Source of the DNA: Timema cristinae
Taxonomy: Eukaryota; Arthropoda; Insecta; Phasmatodea; Timematidae
Direction: 5' to 3'
DNA: 64,000 nt
Assembly: GCA_039000515.1 (NCBI GenBank)
Contig: JBCFYV010000232.1
Span: 38,291-102,290 of the forward strand
Shown: piece by piece, positions 54,765 through 64,000 of the stretch
How positions within the stretch are numbered: the stretch's first letter is position 1
Layout of the letters: each line of letters starts with the position of its first letter
Notes under the pieces: generated by a model
What the model saw: only the letters and a program-made list of their open reading frames with translations
Told to the model about the DNA's origin: nothing
The model's database searches: none
Position numbers and translations under genes: made by a program

Positions 54765-54970
54765 AACCATTCTGGCTAGTCACTTATACACTAGTTACGA
54801 TTATTGTTTTAGGGTATAGTGAGATTATATATTTCAAGGAAGTGTACCCACATTTGATTGGAGAGAGAGTGTAAAACATATTCTGAAAAAACACCCTCAG
54901 TACACCCAACCGAGATTCGAGAAACAATATCCCGTCATCATCAGTCTAGCAGCACGTTTGGACATGCAAT
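54765..54970 (-). repeat. SINE family A, inverted
   Basis: On the - strand: a head relic GCTGCTAGACTGATGATGAC, a damaged B-box region (CTCGAATCTCGGTTGGG), GTGTACTGAGGGTGTTTTTT and body (ACACTCTCTCTCCAATC, ACACTTCCTTGAAATATA), with a weak tail. Confidence 0.75.
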
Positions 54971-55560
54971 CATCGAAACGGGCTTAGAGTTGTTGACAGG
55001 AGGAATAGATTTTTTTATCACTTGATGCTCAATTAATTACCTGTCCTTGATACGGTAACATCAATTACATCCTTACAGTATCCAAAATTATATTTTAGTA
55101 TAATTTTATTGTTCAGATTCATCATAATATCCATTTTAACTACTCCTAAATTGTGTGAATGAGGAACGTATAATTTATATTAAATACAATCACATGTGCG
55201 TAGAGTGAGAGTGATTATAAATACATAGTCCCATCCTCTATTCACAAAACCTAGAGCCAAACTCTGATATTCTTATCACCTATAAATAAGGTTATAAAAA
55301 AACCATATTTATTCCACTTTTCCATTCATTTGATATCGGTTAACATTTATGACACGTTACTAAAGAAATATTATTGTTTAAATGTCTTGAACCTATATAC
55401 CAAATGTTTTAAAAACTATTTGATACAGACCTTTTTACAGCATTCCCAATTCATCCAAACTATACTCTATAAAACAGGGACGAATAAATCAAAATTTAAA
55501 AAACTATAACCAAATTGTATTGAAGATAGTGTCACTACGCCACGTTTCCTTAGGTCTAAA
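54971..55560. other. AT-rich sequence, possible SINE relic
   Basis: 55135-55290 shows weak family A landmarks on the - strand. Nothing else recognised; no protease Ser exon seen. Confidence 0.3.
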
Positions 55561-55955
55561 TAGCAGGGATGGCTTAGTGAATAGGTTATCAGTGTCACAT
55601 AAATGTGGGATATTTTTTTATATTGCTTATTTAAATATATTGATTAGCATAGGAGTATATGAATTTGATTTATGGTTTTAAGACTAATTAAAGAGTTTAG
55701 AAAAAGGTCCTTGTTCTTTTACTGACCTGAATCCAGTAGTTCCATGCCCTGACCCATTTTTGGTGTTATTACTAAAACTGGTGTCAAACAACCTGTAACT
55801 GAGTGGTTATATCCAACTCAGACCTTCAAGGGTGGTTTGGAGCATCCTTCTTCGTACTGAACAGGGAATCAATATGGGGGATATTCTTCCCACAAATTGC
55901 GGTAACTAGTAGCTGAGTGAGCAGAGCACTTCAGAATAGCCTCTTTTCAACTCTC
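55561..55955 (+). repeat. tRNA-like fragments
   Basis: AGCAGGGATGGCTTAGTGAA at 55562 and GTAGCTGAGTGAGCAGAGCA at about 55909 look like A-box regions of tRNA-derived SINEs. Neither has a proper B box at tRNA spacing; the second runs into the damaged region. The intervening sequence is moderately GC-rich and unassigned. Confidence 0.35.
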
Positions 55956-58900
55956 GTCTTTCCCCAGCGCCCTTACCCCCAAAATATTTTAAAAAAACAC
56001 TTTCATAAAGAAAAAACAGAGGGTTTTCCCCCCAATCACTGGTTTTTCCCCAATATCGGGATAGATAATTGACAAACAATCTTTGTTTTTAAAAAAAAAA
56101 CAAATACAACCCACGCGAATACTAAATTTCAGGACTTTGAAATGGGGGTTCCTTAGGCTTACGTGTTTGTTACATGCTCTAGATCAGGGTTCCCAAATTT
56201 TTTGGGGGTCGCGGAGATTCTCAAAAGAAATCGTGAGGGAAAACTATCTTTTTCCCCTTAGCCCTTTGTTCATTTATGCTGTTTTTAGGGTAACCTTTTT
56301 TTCAATTGCAAAAATTTTTTTTATCATAAAAACAAAACATGAATTTTTTTTAAAAATTCAAAATAGCTTATTTTTTGACCAAAATTTAATTTTTCCCTTT
56401 AAAAGACATTGAAAATTAAATTTTTTTTTTCTCTAAACACTAATTTTCCCACAACGTGTATTGGGAAAAAGGGGCGAAGATATTTTCCCCCCCCACCTCA
56501 TAGGTAGTAACCGAATGACAGCTATTGGTTTGGGAAAAAAAGAATTTTAAGCTTTTGGGGCATAAAGGTGGGGGGAGGGGAACGGGGGAAAAGGTAGTTT
56601 TTTTTTCACTTTTTTAGAATACTTTTTTTGGGGATAAAAAAAATTTAAAAAATTTTTTTTATAGAATCAAAAGTTTTAATTTTTTTTCACATGGCAAGTC
56701 AACTTTCTTGAATATTTCAAGGTTCCCCGGAATTTAAAAAAATTTTTTTTCCCCCTTTTTTTAAAAAAATTTTCTTAGATAATGCTGCTCTTTCAGAAAA
56801 TTATTCAACAATAAAAAGGTCAAAATGTAAAAAAAATTTAAACTCTATGTTTTATAGAACAAAAGTTTTTTTTTTTTGGGAAAAAAAAAAAGTTTTGTTA
56901 AATTTTTTAAAAATTAAAATTCCCCCAAAATCGCGCCCTGCAATCACCTTAAACATAATTTTATTCTTTAAATATTTTTTTAAACAAATTTCCCGAGAAA
57001 AAAAGGAAAAATTTTTTTAAAATTTTTCAAAAACGAAAACCAACCAAAAAAAACAAAAAATAATGAAAAAATTTTTAGAACAAATTTCCAAACGGGGAGG
57101 GGAAAAACCCTCCCCTTTTAAAGGTATTAAAATTTTTATAATAAAAAAGATTTTGGGATCGAAAAAAAAAAAATAAAGCCCAAGAACTTATTTTTTAAAA
57201 GGAGGGTGAATGTTTGATTTGCACAAAGTGGACGTCAACAAAAATTCGCTTGCTTCAGGGGGGATCATTTTTTGGTTTTAGTGTCACAAAAAACAGAGAT
57301 CCTTTTTCACATATAATTTTGTAAAAGGGTTTTAAAAAGGGTGATTTTGCTTTTTCTGATAAAAATTAAATTGTATTTTAGCTGACCCAAAATTATGTTT
57401 GGGGATTCTTGTTCAAAAAATTTTTTTTTACCCCCAGAATCGGGTGTCAAATCAAAACATACACCATCCCGGTGTAAGTAGAAGCTGGCTTTTTTTCCCC
57501 CCCCAGCAATTTTGGGGTTTTGGGCCACAAGTTTCTTTTATTTTTTTGGGAATTTTCTGGAAAAAACATTTGAAACTATCAACAAATTTATGAATGAAGT
57601 TTAAAAATTTTTAAAATATATTCGGGTTTTCTCAGAATTTTTTTCTTCTCTAAATTTTTTACCCTTGGGGGAAAAAGTCTGATTTAATTTTTTTTTTTAA
57701 CCGCCCAAAACTTTATTTTTTTTTTAAACGCTTTACTTTTTCGCGGGGGTCAAAAACGTTACTATTTCCCCCTTTTTTTGAATATTTTTTCTTAACTTTT
57801 TTTTTTTTAAAGTCTGCCCAAAACGCCAAAAATTTATAACCCCAAATTTAAAACACAGCCGTCTCCCCCAAACCCAAGTCTTTTTCAAACAAAGGGGTTT
57901 TACTTCAGCCCCCATTTCAAAAAACCGGGCAAACTTTGCCCAAAGCCCCCAAAACCCTTTTTTTTGTGTGAAGAAGAAAGACGTATGTAGACTCCCCCCC
58001 TTTTTCACCAAAGCTTTAAAATTTTTTTTATTTTTAGGTCAGTTTGATAAAATTTTTACTTTCACGCTTTTTTCCAAAACTCCTTTTAGGAAAAGGGGGG
58101 CCCTTTTTTTACAAAGAGCGTGGTGGTGGGGGAGCCCCCGGCTACTGCTGCATTCCTTGACTCTTTGCTCAACGCAGTTATACCATGGGGTTCCCCACTG
58201 TGAAAAAATTTTTTCTTTAATTTTAAAATTTCAGCGCCAGGGGTTTTTTTGTTGGTAAAGTTGCAGGGGAAAAGATCCCCCTTTAAAAAACTCCAAATAT
58301 TGGGGAGCGTACAAATACTTTAAAATTTCCAATCAGCCACATCCCTTGATTCATCCATTGGGGCGAAAACTTTGTGATTTTTTTTTGGGGAAAGTAAAGG
58401 GAGTTTTTACTCCCCCGCTTTTCCCCCCCGGTCGCAAATCGTGGTTTTTTTACAAAGGAACGGTTCTACTAGTTTCGTCTTTTTCCCGCTACATTAAATT
58501 TCCTTTACCTAGGCTTTTTAAAAATTTTTAAAAGTGGGTTTGGGCTTCGCACTTGGCAACTCGTAACGACTAAGTAGGACGCCGTCAAAGCCTTTCATTA
58601 ATGTTTTTGAGTGAAAAATAATTTTTTTTGGGGGTTTTTTAAGTTCACCATACTTCCTTTAAAAAAAACAGTGGGGTTTTCCCTTGCATTCGGGGTGGAC
58701 CCCTCAAAAGAGGGCCCATTTTTTTTGGGGCATCTCATGTTTGGAAAAATTTAAAAAGTAAATACCACTGGGGTTTTTTTTTTCTATCTCAAAAAAACCC
58801 CTATTAAAAATGGGAACGTGAAATTTCCCCTTTTTTTTAATTTTTTTTCCCCTGGCAATGATCCCCCAATAACTGTACTAGGCAGTTTTTTTAAAAAGTT

Positions 58901-61900
58901 CAAAGTTTCTGTCCCCCCCCTTTTTTGCTGATTGTCAAAAAAAACCCTTCATCCTGTCCAGCAATTCTAGCATGGCAACTGTCCACTTTTTCCCCACTAC
59001 AAAAAAAAAAAATTTTTGTATCTTTGGGGGAAAAAAAATTTTAAAAGATATAATAAATGTAAAATTTTTAAAAAAACAATTGACAAAAAACTTTTGGGCC
59101 CCAAATTTAACTTTGGGAATATTTTTTAAAAAATGAAAAAGTTTCGATGTTTGCTCAATGCTTTTGAATTTTGATAACCATCTTTCCCGTTTTGGTGACT
59201 AAAATTTGGTGAGTTTTAACGTTACTACCAATTACGGGCCCAAAAATTTTGAAAAAAACCCTGAGCTGAAATTATTTTTTTTTTAAAAAGCAACAAAATT
59301 AAAAAATGCAATGCATGTACTGAAGTATTTTTTTTCTTTTAAAATTTTTAAAAATTTTTAATGCACATTGTCCCTCTTCTTTTTTTGGGCCCCCTTTTTT
59401 TTTTCACCCCAAAACTGTTTTTTTTATTTAATGAACCGCTCTTTTTCTAGCAGACCCCAAAAAGTTTAAAAACTATTCAACTTTTAAAAAAAATGCTTTA
59501 AAAATTTAATATTTTCCCTCCCGTTAGTGTTGATGTTTCCCCAAAAAAGGGGGGGAACTGTGGCGGGGTTTTTTTAAAAGTTTTTTTTTAAAGGGTCCGA
59601 CTTAGCTACGATCCATTGAAGCAAATCTAGATATTTTCTAAATCTACGTAGGTGCCCAAAAAACCTTAAAGGGGGTTTTCGTCCCAAGGGGGGAAAATCC
59701 TTTAAAAGTTATTAACGTAATTTTTTTTAAAAAAACACACAACAAAAGCACTCGTGAAAAAAAAAACACCGCATTTTCAATTTGACTCTTTTTTGACTCT
59801 CGACTAAACATTTTTGAACTGCAACAGAATGAAGGGGCGAAAAAACCCAAAACGTTTTTAATATACAATAAAGATTTCCAGAAATTCTGAAAAAATGTAA
59901 AACTAATTTTTGGGGTTTTTTTAAATACGGTGAGGCTTCATTAAACCCGGGGTTAGGGGCCCCCTTTAGCCTATTTTTCGGGTTTTTTCACCCCGTGAAG
60001 TCTTGTGCTTCACGGTTTTTTTCAATTTTTTGGGTGGGTTCCGAAAGGTGGGGGGGGGAAAAACCACTGGGGGGGCCGCGGGTGGGGTTTTCCCAGAAGG
60101 TGGGGGGGGGAAAACCCACGGGAATGCCGAAATGACAATGCATTTTTGGGTCCATAATATTGCTATTTTCACTGCTTTACGGCCGATGCAGGAGCTTAAA
60201 AATTTTTTCACAAAAATTTTCTTTAAAAACAGTTCATGACCCAAAAAACAAAATTTTAGATTTTACATTTATTTTTTTTTATTTTTCAAAACTCTCCACG
60301 GGCCCTTGGGAGTTTCGCGGAGCATCAAGTGCTCCCCAGAGCAAACCTTTTTGGGAAACCCGGGTCTTTGATTGGGCCCAAGGGGCACGATATGAGAAAG
60401 TGGGTATATTAAATTTTTTTGGGGAAAAATTCCCCCTTTTTTAAAAACCAAAAAGGGATTCAAAATTTTAAAATTTCCCCCCTTTTTCCCGCTTTAAAAA
60501 AAAAACCAAAAAATAAATTGTTTGTTTGACAACATGGGGGGGGAAGGTTTGGATTAAATTAATGAGGGCGAATTAATTTATATTTTTACTACAATGTTTA
60601 AATTTTTTCCCCCCAAAAAAAAGGGAAAAATTTAATTTTTACCCATACAATTAAAGTAAAAAACCCTTTGCCCCCCAATTTTAAAGGTTTTGGGAAGGTG
60701 CAAAAATAACTTTTGGTTTTTGGGTTTGGGGAAAAGGGGGCGCATTTGAATCGTAAGTAGTATTTTCATTAAAGTGGTTTATAAAATTTTTTAAAAAAAA
60801 ATTGTTTTTTAAGCCAAAAATAATTTTTTTTAAAAAGGGTTTTTTAAATTTAAAAAATTTTATTAAAATATTTATTTTTATTTCAAAACCCTTATAATCG
60901 TGTTTTTTTACAATACTCACCCCTTTTTTTAATTTAATAAATTGTTTTAAAAAGTTTTAACCAAAAAACCAATTTTCAAAATAAAAAAAATTTTTTTTAA
61001 ATACCTTTTTAAAATTTGAATACGTGATATAAAAAAATTTTTCATTTGTTTTTCAAATATATATTTTTTTCGAAATTTAAAGAAATTTTTGATTTAAAAT
61101 TTTTTAAAATTAATTTTAAATTTTAAAAAGGGGGGTAATTTTTAAATTTTTTTTTTTAATTTTTTTTTTAAAAATATAAGCAATTGTTTTAAAATTTTTA
61201 AATTTAAAGGGAAAGAAAATTTTAAAAAAAATAGCTTGAGAGTAAACACTCCCCAAAAAAAAATATTTTTTGAATAAAAATTTTGTTTTAAAAAAAAAGA
61301 ATCATATCCTTTTATTAAATAGAATAAATTTTTAAAAAGATTTTTAATAATATATTACTAGTAAAAAAATTTTTCCCCCTTTTGGGAAATCCCCCCTTTT
61401 TAAATTTTTTTGCTTTTCCATTTTATCCCAAATTTTGTTTTTTAAAAAATTTCAAAAAAAAAACCATTTTTTTTATTGAAACCAACTGAAAAATCAAATG
61501 GTTTTAAAAAAAAACTGAAAATCACATTTTAAAACCCCAAAAAGTGTGCGAAATGTACTACATATTCCCCAAAAAGAGCAAAATTTGTACTCGTTGTAAA
61601 AGGGGGAAAAACGTGGAAAGCCTGCCCTGTAAGTATTTTTTTTAATCTATATTTTAAGCTTTGGGAAAAAATTACTAAAATTTTTTCCCCCCTATTTAGT
61701 TTGGAAGGAACGTTTTTGGGGTTTTTTTTTTTTTTTTACCCCTTTTTTTTTTTAAAAAAGGCCCTTTTCTGGCTATATCGGGGAAAAAAAAAATTAAAGT
61801 TAGATTTAAACGGAACGAAAAGGTTTGACGAATAATATTTTTTTATCTTTTCCCCCGCACTGGGAATATTGCCTCATCTACACAAGGTTTAGTTTACATC

Positions 61901-64000
61901 TTTTTTTTAATTTCCCCTTTTTTTTTAATTTTTTATTATTTAATAAAAATTTTATTTGGACCCGAATTTTAAATATGTTTAACAAAAATGACATTGCTAA
62001 CAAAATTTGTTTTGAATGTCTTTAAAAAAAAAATTTCTTTTTAAAAAATTTTTAGAAAATTTTTTTTTTTTTTTTTTATTTTTTTCCATGCAAACAAAAT
62101 ATTTTTGAGGAAATTCCCCTTTTTTATTTCATATTTTAAGTAGAATGAACACTAAGGCCCCCCCAACTTTTTTTCCCCCTTTTTTTTTTCATCCAAAATC
62201 ACCCAACCCTTACCCCCTCTTCAGTGCCCAAATAAAAAAAATCAAACTACCAATCGATTTCAGTATTTTGAGTGCCTATCGATTCAAAACCCCCCGGGGT
62301 TTAAAAAAAAACATTTTTTCCCCCGCAGGGTTTGTTCCGAACTCTCCTTTTGTTCCGTCCCAAAGCGTGCAAGATTAAAAATTTTATACATTTTGTGCTA
62401 AGATTTTTTTTAAAAAATTAATTTTAAAAATTTAAAATTTTAAAAACATTCCTGGGATTTGTATAAACTGATGGGAAATTTTATTAAAAATACCCCTTAT
62501 ATAACAAGGGGTACTTTATATTTTAATTTTTAAAAATTTTAAAAATTTTTTATAAAAATTTAAAAATATTTAAAAATATTTTACATTTTTTTACATATAC
62601 ACATTATACTATATTTACAATTTTATTGCTTATTTCATAATTTTTTCACTATTTAAAGCATAACAAAAAAATTTAACTAAAGGGATTTTAAAAAATAACA
62701 ATTAACTAATTTCTTTTTCTTTTTTAGTATTAAATTTTTATTTTTTAAAATATATCTTATATAAATATAAATTTTTATAGTATATTTTTTTTAACCAAAA
62801 AATGCCCCCCATTAATATAAAATTATCATTTTTTTACAAAAAATTTGCATATTTTACATATAAAAATTTTTTTCAAAATTGCATAAAATTTACATATTAA
62901 ATATATTTAAAATTTTTCATATTTTTATTTTAAAATAAAAACATATTTTTAAAAAAATATATTTAATATAAATATTTAAAAAGTTTTATATTTTATAATT
63001 ATTATTATTTTAAAGAAGTTGTTATGTGTGCTTGTGGTCAAGAAATCTAAACTATTTTTAAAAAGCGAAATCTGATGGAAAGTAGTTTAAATTTCTTTTT
63101 TAAAACCCGGGGGAAAAAAATAAGGGGAAAAATTTTAAAAAGAGGTCCCGAAAATTTCGGAAAATATATATTAAGAAAAATTTTTATATTTAGGGGGACA
63201 AAAAAACAGAGAGAAAAAGGGCCACTCCCCAAAAAAAAAACGTCGAAAAAAAAATTTTTTTTTTTACTCTAAAAAGGGGTATGTTAGAAAAACCAAAAAG
63301 TACTTTTTTAAATTGGTTTGAAAAAATTTAAATTTGACACACAGGGAGAAAACCAGTTCAGTTAAAACCCCAAATTTTAAATTTTTAAAAATTTTAAAAA
63401 ATTTTTGTGGGGAATTGACAAATAGGAGGAGGGGAAAAACGGTTTTAAAATTTTTAAAATTTTAAAAAAAAAAATTATCTTTTGGGTTTTTGGGGGAAAA
63501 ATTTTTAAAATTCCCATTGAAGTAGGGGTAACAATTTAAATTACCCCCAAAAAACTAAAAATTTTGAATGGAACCCCCAAAAAAAAATATAGGGGGGAAA
63601 AAGGGGATATAAAAAATAATGGTTTTGGGAAAAAAAAAACTTTTTTATTTTACCTCTAATTAGGGAAAAAAATTTCAAAAATATTTTTTAAAAAAAAACC
63701 CTTTAAAATCAAGGGAACTTTAAATCCCCTTTAATTTAAACTTTTATTTTTTAAAAAACAATTAATAAAAATAAAATAAAAAATAAAATTCAAATTTCCC
63801 CAAAATTTTCATTTTTAAAAAAATTTTTAAAAAAAAATTTTTTTATGTAAAAATATAAAAAAATCTTAATTTTAAAAGATGTTTTTGAAGTTTTCCCCTT
63901 TGAAATCAATATTAAAAAGGGGGTTTCAAAAAAATCTATTTTTATAATTTTTTTTTAAGTAAAAAATTAATAAAAAATTTAAAATTTTTTTAAATAAAAA
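55956..64000. other. Homopolymer-inflated, probably corrupted sequence
   Basis: From about 55956 almost all bases occur in runs (AAAAAA, TTTTTT, CCCCC, GGGGG), with abrupt block borders such as AAAATTTT, CCCCTTTT and GGGGAAAA. Alternating dinucleotides and ordinary codon texture, present up to 55.9 kb, are largely lost. Recognisable islands survive (for example 56161-56230, 58120-58200, 58540-58600) with stretched runs. This suggests assembly of very poor reads. Open frames here (Phe/Lys/Gly/Pro-rich) are artefacts. No gene can be called. Confidence 0.75.
56185..56245 (+). mobile_element. hAT-type terminal repeat in the damaged region
   Basis: CAGGGTTCCCAAATTTTTTG followed by GGGGTCGCGGAGA and ATCGTGAGGG is the start of a known style of insect hAT element (CAGGGGTCCCCAAA-type end, then a GGTCGCGGA segment). 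The T and G runs look stretched. The other end could not be located in the damaged sequence. Confidence 0.55.

Noticed and set aside
56083..63272. Many Phe/Lys/Pro/Gly-rich open frames of 60-109 codons
   Set aside because: They arise from homopolymer runs in the corrupted region on both strands.

Overview
The window is nuclear DNA from an arthropod, almost certainly an insect. It is AT-rich and intron-like. Tract lengths, split exons with GT/AG borders, tRNA-derived SINEs with (TAA)n tails, hAT and Tc1/mariner-type non-autonomous elements, TTAGG-type telomere-like pentamers inside one element, and an exon of a chemosensory protein (an arthropod family) all point that way. Hemiptera is a guess only. 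There is no operon, rRNA gene, intact tRNA gene or CRISPR array. Most open frames are chance or repeat-derived.

Host genes are few, split and mostly damaged. A trypsin-like serine protease gene on the + strand (48.2-53.8 kb) shows four exons with matching splice phases: signal peptide, activation site, catalytic His, catalytic Asp. It carries one net single-base frameshift, and no Ser exon was found downstream. Relics of related genes lie around it: a paralogous signal-peptide exon at 18.8 kb whose start codon reads ATA, a Ser-motif exon at 25.8 kb with a stop, and a faint Asp-region exon at 40.2 kb that follows a duplicated intron. This looks like a decayed tandem protease cluster. A chemosensory-protein exon 2 at 15.4 kb also has a one-base frameshift in an A run.

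Mobile DNA dominates. From 3.8 to 7 kb on the - strand lie broken coding pieces of a Polinton/Maverick-like element (integrase core, integrase C-terminal region, linked hypothetical proteins). SINEs are everywhere: family A (body plus two alternative tRNA heads) and family B (different head and body) end in the same 3' tail. Two LINE 3' ends are present; one at 19.3-20.1 kb has been expanded into a 62-bp minisatellite. There are hAT-type elements at 30.2 and 34.3 kb, a Tc1/mariner-type MITE at 47 kb, an 892-bp foldback at 32 kb, a family of palindromic MITEs (7.2, 8.3, 8.6, 42.6, 46.2 kb), a MITE at 39.4 kb and a strongly diverged tandem array of about 150-bp units at 40.6-43.1 kb.

From about 55.96 kb to the end the sequence changes character. 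Nearly every base sits in a homopolymer run, with AAAATTTT, CCCCTTTT and GGGGAAAA blocks. This looks like corrupted or very low-quality assembly rather than biology, and no coding call there should be trusted. I found no convincing undescribed functional system. The most interesting signals are the decayed protease cluster, the modular SINEs with a shared tail, the LINE-derived minisatellite and the large foldbacks.
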